64,000 nt of DNA, from NCBI GenBank assembly GCA_019055375.1, contig JAHQIW010007131.1, positions 248,001 to 312,000 on the forward strand. The letters run 5' to 3'. Source of the stretch: Parelaphostrongylus tenuis. Lineage: Eukaryota; Nematoda; Chromadorea; Rhabditida; Metastrongylidae. The notes below the pieces were generated by a model. The model had not been told where the DNA came from, made no database searches, and saw only the letters and a list, made by a program, of their open reading frames with translations. Made by a program: the position numbers and the translations under genes. The first letter of the stretch is position 1. Each line of letters begins with the position of its first letter. This document shows, one piece after another, positions 1 through 31,698 of the stretch.

Positions 1-930
1 AAATGCGCTATCGCAAAGTAATGTCTTGATAGACATTTTATACGTTGACCGATCACTTTACACTGCAAAATTAACTCACCACAATTCGCAGGAATCTGGC
101 TGGACCACCACATCACATCCGTCGTATAGCCCTGATATTAGTCCATCGGGCTATAATCTCCTGCGCATCTAGAACAGTAACATCAGCGGGAGAAAAACTC
201 AAAGACTACAACCAGCTCAAAAGTGGCCTCACTACCTTCCTCGATCGCCGTCCTCATTCTTTCCGGGAAAAAGGCATCAAATCTTTGTCCACCAAATCAT
301 TGCATATTGTATCATAATGATGATTGTATTGTTGACTAATTGATTTATTTGAATTTATAGAGCTTTATGACAGAAGTGTCGAAATGCAAAAGAATTATAC
401 GGCAAACCAATTCTAAGTGTTCATCACGAACAGAGCACCTTCCATTAACATTGTACATTTGAACATGGCATAAAGAATATTTTTTGTTACACAGATTTCC
501 ATCCATCATTTCACATAATACAATAACTCAAGCAGCATTCGATGGCGAGGTAGCGCAGTTGTTAGTGATGCAGTGTATCAACAGCGAGATGATAAGCAGT
601 TGTGCGGGATTATTCCCTATTCCAACTTTCTGGCAATCAATTACATGAACGCTTAGAAATGGCCTAGTTCGGCGACTTTTGAGGTTTCCGAAATAATCGT
701 CTCGACAAGCATTCTAGGAGACGTTCAAAGATCTTTGTGGAGGATGAATGCGATGAAACGAATCGAATGGAAGAACTGCTGCGATTTGCACAGCAATTTG
801 TGATAGTTGGGCGCTTAAAGTGTAGAAAATACAATGTTATCTATGTGCAACCTCTCCGTGTGTCAGACCTGTCTATGAGCCAGGGGTACTGATCACTCGG
901 TGGAAGCTGCGTAGCGGAACAATTCAAAAA
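1..930. other. no gene seen; one tRNA-like SINE fragment
   Basis: No coding signal. At about 541-650 the plus strand carries a GGCGAGGTAGCGCAGT box-A-like start followed by a diverged tRNA-like body. The same head recurs on the minus strand near 48200-48286 (GCGCTACCTCGCC). This suggests an old tRNA-derived SINE family. Confidence 0.4.
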
Positions 931-939
931 CTGATCCCT

Positions 940-1620
940 TCCGCTAGACAAGAGCTTTTCAGGAAAATGTTAGTAACCATTCGAAAGCTTAAATCTCTAG
1001 CTAGCGCCGTACGTAGCCTGTTTTCAAAAAGACCTTACTTTAATGCTGTGAAATCCGAAATAAATAATATTTGACACAGGTTGCGCACTTTAACTATCAC
1101 TTGGAAGAAAGTAAAACACATGAATGTGCCAAGAACATCTTTTAAAATCACAGTCAGGCGTTTAATCTGCAGTTTCTTCCAAAGGGAGAAAAAATATATA
1201 ATCGAATAACAAAAATCGCACTTTTTTATATTACACGAAGACGCATATCGATCGATCGATGACGGGGTCGTCGCATCGGATATACAGAGACCACTCACGC
1301 TGACCATAGAATAGCCGGTAAACAAGCACGCCGAAGATTTTATCGATCCTATTTTCCCTGCTACAGTGCAGTGAAAGTCTTTGCAGAAAACAAGCACAGC
1401 AATAGAATTGCGGAAACTTACGGTATCGAAAGATTGCTTATAGTCTGAAGGAGCTCTGTACTTTGAAAAATATACGCGTGTGAAACACAAATTTTTTTCC
1501 TTTCGTTGAAGCGTTACAAAAAGACTTCTTCAAAAGGCCGACCATGTACAGCGCTAGCCAGAGATTTAAGCTTTTGAATGGTTACTAATTCTCTTATCAA
1601 AAGTTCTTGTCCAGTACCTT
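940..1620. mobile_element. foldback element, copy 1
   Basis: The outer arms are inverted relative to each other: TAAATCTCTAGCTAGCGC near 990-1010 pairs with GCGCTAGCCAGAGATTTA near 1552-1570, and the flanking CTAGACAAGAGCTTTTC pairs with AAAAGTTCTTGTCCAG. A closely related copy lies in a par-1 intron at 20285-20970. There is no coding capacity, so it is non-autonomous. The 151-codon open frame across it (1035-1490, minus) appears incidental. Confidence 0.6.
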
Positions 1621-3070
1621 CATGAAAGACCGTATCGATGATCATCGTACTGACGGTATCTAGTCTTACTATTACGTATGCGCGAAGATATTACCTCGCT
1701 TCAGCTTCGAACAAACATATTCCAGCTTATTGAGAACATTATTGATTTCAAATAGAAGCCACCAGAATCTAGGCATCTTCATCACTACTATTCAAGTTTT
1801 AGTCAATGCATATTACTTCCCCGAAAGGTTTATACGAGTTTGTTACAAAATTTTATTCGACCGTTTGAAAGGACTTATTAAGTATTAATCTCAATTTCGC
1901 AACTCGACACCACAGCAACCAGGTTAACGACGCACTAGCTCGACTCGACTTCACAGCAATTTGGTCAACATCATGACAACAGCGCACTTTTGCAATTCCC
2001 ACATCAGTCCAATGCCTATTTCGTGACTGCATAATTTATGTTTCGTCATATTCGCATATTCACTGTCCATAAATTTACTATGACAAGCCCACTGAGAACT
2101 GAAAAACGACACATGGGCAACCCATCAAAAGGATTGAAAGAAGAACCAACGTGTCTCAAAAACGAGCAGCTGGAAATGCTCAGCATTTTATTCAGTGAGG
2201 GAATGATAACCAATCCGCCATATTTGTTAGCTTATGTCGACTATATGAGACAGTACGACGAACTCAGCTATTACAAAATTGCACATACCATTAGACGTGT
2301 GCGAAGTGAAATTTTCCAAATTAGACCCAAACACGCTAAATGTAAATTGTGACTCTTGAAGCACATTTACTCATGGCGAATCATATAACAAGATTCATGT
2401 AGAAAATCTTCAAAACCTTGCGGACATACCGCAAAGAGCATAAAATACAATTACAGGAACGAATTAGAGATTCAGCAATTAAGTGGGTCCTCGTAGTTTG
2501 ATTCGCGAGGTTGAATACTCGATATTAAGTCGACTAAAAGAGAAGAAGAGGAAGGAAGCGACAACGAAGACGAATAGCGCAACGAGGGCGAACGACTGTG
2601 GCTCCGATCCATCAGCTTTGGAAAAAAACGAAACACGCCAAAACATTAGCTGAATGAATAAGTTCTTTTGACAACTACGCGCTTCCACCTGATCACCAAA
2701 GATGAGATAGGCTCGAATTGAAAATTCCAAACTTATTGAGTCCAGCTGAAGCAAATCCAAGATTGCAGCTTGAAACCCGAAAGATGGGTTGACTTAGTTA
2801 ATTTTACTCATACCAAGAAAACCGTTCGGATGCTCTATAATGAAAACAATGGCCTATTAAACGTTTGTAGTTAAGTGGACGTTAAGTAAACTCAAAGTAT
2901 AATCGAAGAAAAATCTGCTCAAGTATCTCTCATCAAACACCAAGAGATGAAACTGCAGCATAAAAGCACAAATAATCTTAATCCTTTCACAAAAGTGAGA
3001 GACTTATCATCCTGATGGCTAACGTGGAAAGAAACTTGATAAGAATCCGTACGTCCGATAAATCTCGGAT
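1621..3070. other. unassigned AT-rich DNA with one small ORF
   Basis: No recognised element apart from the small open frame at 2038-2352. Several short open frames lack splice context or family motifs. Confidence 0.4.
2038..2352 (+). CDS. hypothetical small ORF, possible exon
   Basis: A 104-codon open frame with ATG and TGA stop. Its second half has an amphipathic, coding-like composition (QLEMLSILFSEGMITNPPY, then KIAHTIRRVRSEIF). The spacing of hydrophobic residues is faintly homeodomain-like, but the WFxN recognition-helix signature is missing, so I do not call it one. The start could equally be the later ATG at 2080. It may be an exon of a larger gene or a chance frame. Confidence 0.25.
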   Translation: MFRHIRIFTVHKFTMTSPLRTEKRHMGNPSKGLKEEPTCLKNEQLEMLSILFSEGMITNPPYLLAYVDYMRQYDELSYYKIAHTIRRVRSEIFQIRPKHAKCKL

Positions 3071-3075
3071 TACGG

Positions 3076-4435
3076 TGCTCACAAAGAGACGCTTGTCTCC
3101 GCAGACACCCGAGCTGATACGTCAATGTGGAATCGCACGAGCTACAGGCAAACAAAACCTTACGTCCGATCTTGCGAAACGCTGCAGAGAAGCGCTAAAA
3201 GAAGACCTCAAACAGAGACGAGCAGCAGTTATGGCAGAGGTTGCAGATGTTGGGAAGAGCATTCGCAAAGCCCAGCGAGGCTTCGCCAATTACAAGAGCA
3301 AAATGATTGCACTGCGATGCCCTGACGGGACACTTACACCTTTCAGAAGGGCAATGGAGAAAATCATCCACAAGTACCACTCGGATCTCTTCGCTAGCCA
3401 TGTCCTCACCGACATATGAATTGAAAGAGGGTGAATATGTCGCTCCACCGGTCCCTCCTCCCGAAATTCGACATGCTATATCATCGGTGGAAAACAAAAC
3501 AACACCCGGTCTAGACAGGATCAACCTGCCGCCAGTTTTCATTAACAGCCTGCCTTGGCTCTTCACTCGTACCTGTCAGAATGCAAGGTTCCCAATCAGT
3601 GGAAAACTAGCAAGACCGCATTGTTGATCAAAAAGAAAGACCATTACGACATAAGCAATTATTGCCCAATCTGCTTGCTGTCCGTTGTCTATAAACTCTT
3701 CACTCGAGTCATCCTAAACAGGATTGACAGAACACTGGACGAAGGACAGCCATGCGAACAAGCAGGGTTCCGAAAAGCATTTAATACCATGGACCACATC
3801 CACACGATTACAAGATTCATTAAAGTTTCATGAGAGTTCAAGCAACCACTCTGTCAACTTTCATCGATCTGAAGAAAGCCTTTGATTCAGTGGAAACAGA
3901 AGCCGTTATAGAGGCTCTGGATAACCAGGGCATCCCTACTCAATACTTAATGGTCCTTCGTGAGCTTTATAAGAATTTCAAGACCCAAATTATCTCCATT
4001 CTACAACAATTTCACCACTTCGTAAGAAGGGGGTTTGACGAGGCGATACAATTTCGCCAAAACTATTCACTGCCACCCTACAAAACGTCATGCGAACATT
4101 AGAATGGGACGATATGGGAGTGAAAATTGACGGTCGACAATTAAATTATCTTCGCTTTGCTGACGATATCGTCCTCATAACACCAAACATCAGCCAAGTG
4201 GAACGAATGTTTACCGATTCGATAACGCCTGTGGAAAGATAGGTCTTCAACTAAATCTAACAGAAACGATGTTCATGAGGAACGGATGGGTTTTGAAAGC
4301 CCAATTCACACTCAAGGGAACAACAATCTCCGAATGCTCCAGTTACGTCTATCTAGGTCGTGAAATCAACATGAAGAACAACCTGACTCCAGAGTTTAGC
4401 AAGAGGAAACGAGCGACTTAGGGAACGTGCTCAAG
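3076..4435 (+). pseudogene. RTE-type non-LTR reverse transcriptase relic
   Basis: Colinear with the better copy at 55.8-57.2 kb: KRRLSPQTPELIRQCGIAR, GKSIRKAQRGFANYKSKMI, then in shifted frames EQAGFRKAFNTMDHIHTIT, FIDLKKAFDS and LRFADDIVLIT. It is broken by at least three frameshifts (near 3410, 3830 and 4050), an internal deletion near 3520 and in-frame stops, and it ends at about 4435. It lacks the 3' part present in the other copies and the upstream endonuclease. Dead and older than the other two copies. Confidence 0.9.
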
Positions 4436-7130
4436 CCAACGAAAAAATCGCAGCACTTGAAAAGAAATTCGATCGGTCTCTAATTTCAGCAACGACTGTT
4501 CTGTTATTTTCTGACGTACCACGAATCATCCACGTTTTTCCCGTTTCTGTATCATCCACGTGAAAGTCAGCATCACGACTCGTTTCCTCGCATCCATCAT
4601 CACCCCTTGTTGGGCTTATACAGTAGCTACTCTAAGGATATTAGGCTTCCTTGAAATACTCAGTTACTTTCAAGTATTGTTATAATTTTTTGGAAAGTCG
4701 AGAACAAAATTTTTTTTCAATGAAACTTCCAACGAAATCACGGTAGTCGCGAAGCTTAATGGCGCACTGAAGGACAACCTAGTGTTATGATATGTGAAAA
4801 CAGATTTGGGAAAGAATTTCTAACTTTTCGTTCTACCAATAACCTCCTCCTCGAATGCCTAACTACCATACAGTGAAAACGTCATATGAAATTCATCTTC
4901 GGGAAATTTCACAAGATTACTACCAAAGACTCGGTAGGGAGCGTAAATGGCTCTTAAGTATTGTGAAGATATGAGGCTCAGTATTACCAGATGCACACAG
5001 CAATGCTGGTTTGCAAATTTGTCGCAGTGAATGTGACCTTGAAGAAAAGGGAACTCGTAAACGTCCTCCTGTTATACGAGGCGATGATTTGAAGGCTTTG
5101 AAGGGATTAGGTATACGTACAATTGTTCGGGAGCTTGCGAGAGAACAATGTTATTCTGCTTCTATTGATGAGCAAATAGGGAATTCTTCACAGATTTTTG
5201 GAAAGTTATCTCATAAATAAAAGCAGACAATCAATCAATAGCAAGGTTTCACAAAAGTCGGAAATCGAGGTTAATTACAGGCGAGCGATACTGCAAAGGA
5301 TGAACAAGTTGCGCTACGAAACTCTGGCTCATCCAACATAATGGTCTGACCTATTGACTACTATTTCTTTTAGCTTATCAACAACTTCTCCTAGAAATGC
5401 TCCAGAAACGAAGTCGAGAGCGAAAATGCCTTCAACAACTTCATCGCCTAAAAAGTTTCCCACACTAAGGTAAACGAAGTGAGTGAATTTTAGTTTAGCT
5501 GGGAAAGTGTGAGGACTGGGTTTTCCCCGTTAATGAAGATTCAATCTTAGCTGATATAAGTCCTGGAATTACACAATGAACGTCGCGGTAGATTTAAAGT
5601 AAGCCATGAATTTGAGATCAACCCTTGTCCATATCAGCAGTGTGACGCTCATCTAGACAGTATACAGAAGTCCAGAGAATTTTAGCAAAATCATTCCGTT
5701 CTTTCATGAGAAATAATTTCAAGGGAAACAATGTGAGGCTATCGCAATTATCAATGCACCTCAGACTTACAGAAACGCTTCGATATTGAACAACGAATTC
5801 CCGGAGCAAAACTGCAGGGCTAAATGTCTTCGCGTTTCTATTATATATAATTCAAAACACCCATGGTAATACATTTTCTTGGTGGAAGTACTTATTCACG
5901 TTGCTTTATTATTGGATCAACACAGCTCTGTCACCCGTATCAAAAGTTTTGCTTTTTCTCAGGATTTTTTTTGTTCAAATCTCACCACTTCTTACATTAG
6001 ATCCACTTTCTCGCACATACTGTCCACGGAGGCCTTAAAACTTGTGGATGGGTTCGGCCACTCACTGAAAAACTTGCTCTCGTCATGATTGCCTTTGAAT
6101 ACTCACCTAATCAATTCTATCGAGCTGGGATGCTCAAAACAGACAGAATAACTTTCTCTCACGCGTCTCATGTGGGAAGGATTTTAGTGGTGGTCAAAAA
6201 GATGCAAGGATTTTGAGTAACGTTATCGGCTAAGATTGAAGCCGAAAAATAAAACAAAGTGCTTGTTGAATATATTACGAAATATCCCGTCTACCACATT
6301 CGAACAAAGACAAATGCTAGAATTTTTAATCTTGCTGAAGCTAGATATCAAGCCAATTTGAAGTCCCTGGATATTTAGATATTACAGTACGTATTCCACT
6401 TGAATCAACTGTGTATAAGGACTAAGTAGTGATTCCCACTCTAAGACAAACTTTTACATATGGATCTATTATGGGACAATCCTCCACTTAGCTTCACAAC
6501 AGTCAGCAAGTGATATTGAGAAGCATTATACCGATGTGAAAAAAGGAAGAAAAAAGAAAACTGAAGCAGAGCTAAACATTCATATAAATCCGTGCCAGGA
6601 GGGAATCCGCTTCCCAAACTTAGCGCGGTGAAAATCACAGATAGATCAATGAAATATTCCATCACTAGCAACAGTCTGGATACGATGAGCGGACCGATCA
6701 ACGCAACAATACTCGGAAAGAGCTTATGGTAAATATTAATAGTAAACAACTATCGAGAGACATATTCTCATGAAATATTGCAATCTCAAATAGTGAAAAC
6801 CCTCCTGCGTATACATTCAGCTATTAACGAGAATGTAATACATAAAACACATAACTAATTCAGAAATGAGAACGAACGTTAGAAGTATATTACAAATATC
6901 CTCGAAAGTTTTGTTATTTCGTGATTAAGAGTCTGATATAAGGATTTCAAAAACAAATCACAATGAAGATCCAACTTGTATCGAAATAAAGGATAACACG
7001 AGTTTTACATTGATGAGAATTTGTCTAAATAAGCAATGCTAGTACGAATAATTCAAACAATCGATAAAACTAATATGGAGTTTCTTGCAGTGCTCAAGAC
7101 TTAAGAGAACAAGCTCTAACTAGACTGAAA
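4436..7130. other. unassigned AT-rich DNA; mariner fragment near 5.0 kb
   Basis: No gene recognised. A 102-codon minus-strand frame (6441-6749) has hydrophobic stretches but no splice context or family motif. The 3' UTR of par-1 probably occupies the last few hundred bases. Confidence 0.4.
5011..5220 (+). pseudogene. mariner-like transposase N-terminal fragment
   Basis: The frame reads KRPPVIRGDDLKAL and then RTIVRELAREQ. This is the layout of the second helix-turn-helix of mariner transposases (RPPVI-D-D-L-AL, followed by T-VRELA). Homology ends within about 50 codons and no catalytic DDD/E segment follows in this frame. A short decayed fragment; the assignment rests on this motif alone. 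Confidence 0.45.
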
Positions 7131-7138
7131 ATAACTCG

Positions 7139-7144
7139 TTTATT
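7139..7144 (-). other. candidate polyadenylation signal of par-1
   Basis: TTTATT on the plus strand reads AATAAA on the minus strand, about 265 nt past the par-1 stop. It is the first canonical hexamer I see downstream. Position only; no transcript evidence. Confidence 0.4.
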
Positions 7145-7408
7145 TCGTGCTACATAAAACATTTCAAAGCTTAGTCACATATTCAAGAGGACGCAAGCAT
7201 CGAATATAAACTAGGATAACGCTGGGAAACAGGGGAAAACACTTCTGGCTACGTTGTCCTACTGACAACAACTTCACAAAGCTATTAACACATTTTGAGA
7301 AGCTATATAATTGACAGAAAAAAGATGTGAAACAATCGAAAGGTTTATAGGACAACTAGGCAGTAGACAACCCAGATGGTGATTGATCAAGACACAATTC
7401 TTGGTCGT

Positions 7409-26049
<18,641 letters not shown>

Positions 26050-26465
26050 CTGGAAAAATTGGCTCCAATTATTCAATTTTCCATCGGAAGAATGAAAACT
26101 ATTTATATCTGTAGTAAAACGGAAAGCACTGAGACTTTTTACCATGGAAAACACAATATGGATGGAGTTTAAATTACATGAAATTCCGGATTTTCACCTA
26201 GAATTCATAGAAATAACACGAATATGGTGGAGGCAAGCTGCTGATCAAAAGTAAAACTGTCCCTAGAAAACTTTCTGGCTTCATAATTCTATAGTTTACA
26301 AGATTTAAGGATTTGGAAGTGTAAATTCTTATTCTATATTAAGGCCCTTACAGCTCAGAGTATCAAAGCTATGCAAAACACTCGTTACCAGACGGATGTT
26401 GAATCTGTGCCTCAGCCCTACCAGGGAAAGCGTACTACCACGAAATAAACGAGGTCACCGCTACG

Positions 26466-26545
26466 CGGAGCTCGGTGGTGTAGTGGTAGAATGCGCCCTC
26501 GGTATGGATGATGCGCAAGTTCAAAACCTCCGTCCGCGATCGAAT
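26466..26545 (+). repeat. tRNA-like SINE head
   Basis: GCTCGGTGGTGTAGTGGTAG resembles a tRNA-Gly D-arm and box A, followed by a weak box B (CAAGTTCAAAACC). There is no proper anticodon stem, so it is not called a functional tRNA. Confidence 0.5.
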
Positions 26546-26744
26546 GGTTCGCATAGATCACTGATACTTTCAATGTAAACCTGAAGCATCATAACACTGC
26601 TGAAAAGTCATAAAAATTAAGAGTTCAAGTACAAACATCCCCGATAATTACCAAACTACAAGCGGACTTAGGACTTCTAATTATTGTAAGCAATTGGAAT
26701 GTGAAAAAAGCTCTTAAGACTTTATCCCATTCAACGTGTTCGAT

Positions 26745-26957
26745 TTAACCCTCTGAGGACCACCGTTGAAAGGCAGGCGGCGTCGCGCTGTCGTTTACGT
26801 GGCAGTTTAGCCAGGCGGTATCTGGATGTCTGTGCATGCGTGACTGGGTGTCCGCCTGCCTTCCCACAAGACGCGACGCCATCATTACAGTAGCTGATTG
26901 AGAATTGACGCCGTGCGGCTCGGTACGAAACGTACCGTATGGTCCATAGAGGGTTAA
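26745..26957. mobile_element. TTAA-flanked MITE, piggyBac-like
   Basis: 213 bp bounded by TTAACCCTCTGAGGACCA and TGGTCCATAGAGGGTTAA, with TTAA at both ends. The internal region is more GC-rich than its surroundings. No ORF of family type. Confidence 0.65.
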
Positions 26958-27856
26958 AGTGAATGTTATTATCGATTGCAGGCGAGAAAGATCTTCGCAA
27001 AAGAACAAACACTAAGAAACTTGCAAAAGAGACAACAGAAATTTTAAGGAAAAAAAACAAAACTTCAGAACTCATTAGTTGTTGCTAGCAATCCAATGCA
27101 CATCACAACACATCAGAAAAAACACTATTTAATACAAAACACTATGAAAAACGAACACAAGTCGTCGGAGCGGAGGCCAAGCCCCGACAGCAATATACAG
27201 AGTCGAAAATGGATTTTTCCGGAATATCGATCATTTGTCTAGTCAAAAACGGATTCATCTGGAGGTTCTTAACTTTTTAGGAACGTAATCTTAACGGCGG
27301 ATTGAGGCCACGCTCGAATTAATGGTCAGGAGAATACGGCGCGCCGGTAGATCACATAGACATGAGCGCAGCGTACTAAGGAGAGCAACGATCTACACTC
27401 CAGAATGCAAAGAGTATCTAGGAAGTCCGCTGTAGTGAAATCAGTCGAAATTCGGTTTGTAAAGTTGTGCAAACGAAGATACAACACGTTTGTGTCGTCT
27501 ATGTATGTGCGACTGGAGGTGGAATCGATGGATGTTAGAACCCCGTTGCGACCACTGCTCGCCCCTATTAGGCGCCTCAGTCTCCCTATTCCTAACAAAA
27601 AGTCGGTAGTATGAAGGGCGATTGATTGGATGGACTCATCGATCCGAAGAGTGATCGATTCGAGGATCGAAGCGAATCAAATAGTCACACATCACTCGAC
27701 AACGAGTACTGAAACTACTTACTATTTACTAGATTCGTCCAAGTGCGACAAATGCCAGAGAGAATGGACGAGTAGAACTGAGAAAAACACGACGACGACA
27801 CCCACAACACTAGTCTCTTACACTTTTTGCATTCTACTACTTCCACTGCAAAATAT

Positions 27857-28449
27857 TAGCCCGTTCCATAAGTTTTAGCACGTAGAGGAATACACACCAA
27901 CTTTATAACTAGAAGTAATTAAAATAGCGGGATTTCGGTATCGTTCAGTTGCGCATTTTCCTCGCGAACATTTTGGTATGCATCTTGCTTATACTGGCTT
28001 TGAATAAAGCTGTCGTGCGAACAAATTCGCTTGCCACTCGTGCACTAAAAGGCGCGAGGGGTGAAAGTCCTAGTGAAGCAGCGCGCCAGAACATGGAGCT
28101 TCCTATGAAGGGCTCGAACTCGTCTGCTCCTTCAGGACGTTCTCTCCAGCTTCGAACTTCGCGAACCACTTCCTGGTCGCCCTTTCTGCAACCGTATCAT
28201 CGCCTTAGGCTCCATTAACTTTGCGCTCCGCTTCACTAGCATTTCCCCCTTGGCAACATTGGTGCATGAGTAGCAAGCGAATTCGTCCCCACGATAGCTT
28301 CATCTTTAAGCAAGTATAGGCAAGTAGTAAACCAAAATGTTGGCAAGAAAATGTGTAGTTGAACGATATCAAAATCATTAAGTTTTGATTACTTTTGGTC
28401 AATAAATTCGGTGTTTATTGCGCTAGTGCCAACACTCATATAACGATCT
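27857..28449. mobile_element. palindromic mariner-derived MITE, copy 2
   Basis: The left end TTCCATAAGTTTTAGCACG and right end GCTAGTGCCAACACTCATA are inverted. Long arms: GGTATCGTTCAGTTGCGC with GTAGTTGAACGATATC, and CTAGTGAAGCAGCGC with GCGCTCCGCTTCACTAG. Flanked by direct repeats of about 135 bp (27725-27855 and 28455-28590). Confidence 0.75.
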
Positions 28450-29129
28450 AATGGTTACCATATTCGGCCGAATGCGACAATTGCCAGACAGACCGGCCGA
28501 GTACAACTGAGAAAAACACGACGACAGCAATCACAACCACTACTCGTTTACCACTTTTTTGCAATTCTATTACTTCGACAGCGAAATAAATCGTGTTACT
28601 GGTAACCACATCATGTCTGGTTGGGGCAGGCGTTCACAACAGCAGCAAAGAGCCTTGGACAATAAAAATGCTCGATGGAAGATCATTCATTACCCTTAGC
28701 GGAGTGCAGTTAATTGATTTTCGGAAGCGGAGCGATTTTCGTCAATTAATTAGAATTTTATCGTCATTCTGGAAAAACTATGAGCCTTTCGTGGTTTACT
28801 CTAAATCTCCATGATTTTCTTTACATGGTCATATGCCTTCGTGCACACATAGCTTTTACTTAAAAGAGAAAATCCAAATGCAAAACGCAGTTTTTCTTTT
28901 TTCTATGACAGCGTTCTATAAGAAACGTTTTGATAAACAGTTTTTAGCCTCGAAATCGCCGAGGTCTGAGCTATCGAATGACTACTAAAGCCCCATCAAA
29001 AATCTATCCACAGGTCCCAGGCGAGCAAACAAAGCAACCCGATGCGAAGAATGAAATTATTTAGAAAGCCAAATACATTATTGAAATCGTCAAGACTTGA
29101 GCTTCTAACTAGTCACTGGTAAAAAAAGG

Positions 29130-29420
29130 ACAAAGCTCTCGGCGTTGACCAATCCCTGAGGATGCGCCATGCATTCGTCTCGATTTTAAACTTCGTTTGA
29201 GGTGATTGAATGCTGGCCTTTACAATGACCCTCCCCCCGGTGCTCTTCCGCTGAACCGAGTCAGTACTGCTTATCATTTAGACAAGTCTGAGACCAGTCT
29301 GGTACCAATTTGCCGACCCGGAGGGATGGATGGCTTGGTGAGCCATGAGCGCGAGATCGAACCATTGACCTCATCTGCGACGTAGAACACCTCTAACCAC
29401 TGCGCCACATGCGCTCATCG
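29130..29420 (-). repeat. tRNA-derived SINE, near full-length
   Basis: On the minus strand it begins with GCGCATGTGGCGCAGTGG (box A) and has GGTTCGATC (box B). The body contains the TCTGAGACCAGTCTGGTACC block and it ends at GCGCCGAGAGCTTTGT-like sequence. Same family as copies at 31699, 36993 and 50172. Confidence 0.75.
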
Positions 29421-29520
29421 TTGCTGATAGTCTAGAGAAAAAGCCTTTTCTAGCGAGAGAAACAAAAAAAAACCTCCAGAAAATCGTGTACTTTTTTGAA
29501 TACACGCCATTTCGATAAGG

Positions 29521-30264
29521 TTAACCTTTTGTGTACGGTGAAGGTCGTTTTCCAGTGCACAACTTTTTGAAGGCCTTTTTAACGGTAGAAAGTTTTTTTT
29601 ACTACAGTTTTAGTAACAATTCAAAAGTTTAAATCTCGAGAATTTCAAACTACACCTGGTTTCTGAAAAGGCCTTCCAAGTGGACTGTGGCAGCGAAAAT
29701 AAAATTATGTTTCACCCACGGAGTGCTTTGCTCGTCTGGCTAGGGTATGCGGATGGCTTTTCATTACAGGCCTAATACTCATTCGATAGCACAAATCTCG
29801 TTAAATCCGAAGCTAAATTTTGCTTTCTTATAAAATTTTCAGAGTGTGCTCTAGAGAAAAAAGAAAATTACATTCCACACTCGCAGTTTTTTTCGAAACA
29901 CGAGTCATATATACACAAAAAGTATATGAGTTTGTAGAAAAAACTATGTAGTATCATCAGTCGGGCAGGGCAGTTACCCTTCGTCTTGAGCCAGTCCTCG
30001 CGGGGCGTTCAGTCGCCTGTACTAAGAGCATAAGTCAGCCCATTTAACAGGCCACATGACATGCGTGGCTCAAAAATAATCGTCTGGCATATTGAAATGC
30101 AAGCTGTGGTTTTAAGAAAACACTCGAAAAACAAGGTATGGATTATCGCACTGATACGAAAAATCAGAAGCTTTTTGGACAATAGGAAAAAAGAATTCTC
30201 AGTTAAACAACGAAAATCGCGTCCGCCTGGAAAAATCGATCAACAGCCGTTCGCAAAGGGTTAA
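29521..30264. mobile_element. TTAA-flanked element carrying a decayed hammerhead-like block
   Basis: The ends TTAACCTTTTGTGTACGG and CCGTTCGCAAAGGGTTAA are inverted with TTAA borders (744 bp). The stretch 29950-30085 aligns with 22440-22530 around the hammerhead (shared CCTGTA, AGCCC, CCACATGACA and GTGGCTCAAA steps), but the CTGANGA and GAAA boxes are lost. Which part is element and which is passenger cannot be settled here. Confidence 0.5.
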
Positions 30265-30837
30265 AAAAACTGTGCTCATTGGACTCGACTGATTTATCTC
30301 CAGGACAGGAATCGCCGCAGTTTTAAGTGCATAATGAAGAGAAAATCATGAGATCAAATCGCTCCTAGTCACTGATATTATCGTACCATTACTATATGTT
30401 AGAAGTACGATCGATTTGATGATGATGACAGCAGCTGAATCCCTGGTGGTGATATACTTCTAGAGAGGACTCACGATGCAGTCGGCTCTGACGGGATGTG
30501 CCGCCGCCGCCGTTTGCAACATAGAGATGAAACCCGCAATTAGCAAGCCCTACCCAAACGAGAGAGAGAGGAGAGAGAGAGAATATGTCTGAAATGATTC
30601 AACGTGTGTATACCGGTTTGGTATAGGCTTAACATAACAACGATTAAAGCTAATCTTTGCAAAATCAGACACTTGTGAAGAAAGGAAGACGAGAAAGCAA
30701 GCAGAAGCAGACGAGAAAAAAAAAGAAAAATCAATCGAGGAAATTGACGTCACTCGAAACGTCCACTGAGACAACCATAACGAATTAGCAAGACATACAA
30801 AGCTATCGAAGAGCAGATACGACGCAAAAGTGAAATG

Positions 30838-31120
30838 CAAACCACTTGACACCATGCGGAAGTTAAACCCGCGTTCCACCCATGTTTGGGACCCGTGCTA
30901 CCACTACACCACCGATGCCGTCGCTCCACTGCCATTCTTTCCTCGGTATATCCTACCGCAGCCGCCAGCTAACAACCCTTAACGGGTTTCGATAGGGCAA
31001 GCACGGCTATGACAGAATATACCGAGAAAAGAGCGATAGAAAGCGGTGGCATCGGTGGTATAGTGGTAGTATGCGCCTCACGTAAGGGGAAACCCGAGTT
31101 CAACTCCCATCTGATGTCCA
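30838..31120. repeat. inverted pair of tRNA-Gly-like SINE heads
   Basis: Minus-strand head at 30838-30918 (GGCATCGGTGGTGTAGTGGT) and plus-strand head at 31042-31116 (GGCATCGGTGGTATAGTGGT, box B GAGTTCAACTC). They are separated by flanks that are also inverted (TTCTCGGTATA-type segments near 30938 and 31015). Acceptor-like ends GCATCGG/CTGATGT resemble tRNA-Gly, but the anticodon arms are degenerate. Confidence 0.55.
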
Positions 31121-31502
31121 GTGTTCTTGTATACCACTCAGTACTCTTAGATCTCCATATTCACAACACTATACAACTGCTAGAAAGACAGTAAGAAATA
31201 AGGAGTTCGTTGAGATACGACGCTTCGACATTTCGTGGAACAAACAGACAAAAGAGCAAACGCGAAGTTGAAAACAAGTTTTTATTAACGATTGATAGTC
31301 AATGATAGGTGTTTTTCACTTACACCTCGGCTGGTAAACATCAATGACACCACAGGTGGTTTTCGAGAACCAGAGATTCAAGCACATATGTCTGCATATA
31401 CACAGCAGAACCAACGATATAAACATCGGGATATGGCTAGCTACAAGAATCCTGATTTTGCAAGGATGCTTAGAACCATTGAAGAAAGAGTGGTGAGGTC
31501 TT

Positions 31503-31578
31503 TAGCAATGGTCTCGGTGGCGTAGTGGTAGCACACGCCACTCAATAAGGGTGAAACGCGGTTTCAACTCTCGCTTCC
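31503..31578 (+). repeat. tRNA-like SINE head
   Basis: TCTCGGTGGCGTAGTGGTAG (box A) followed 30 nt later by GCGGTTTCAACTC (box B). Same family as the 31042 and 26466 heads. Confidence 0.5.
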
Positions 31579-31698
31579 AAAAGTTCTAAGTTGGTACATC
31601 ACTCAGCATCCCTGGATATAAAATTACAGCACCACTGCACTTCTATAGAAGCGGTAAAATAAAGATTTCTTGCATTCTTGCAAGTTATAAATAACAAG

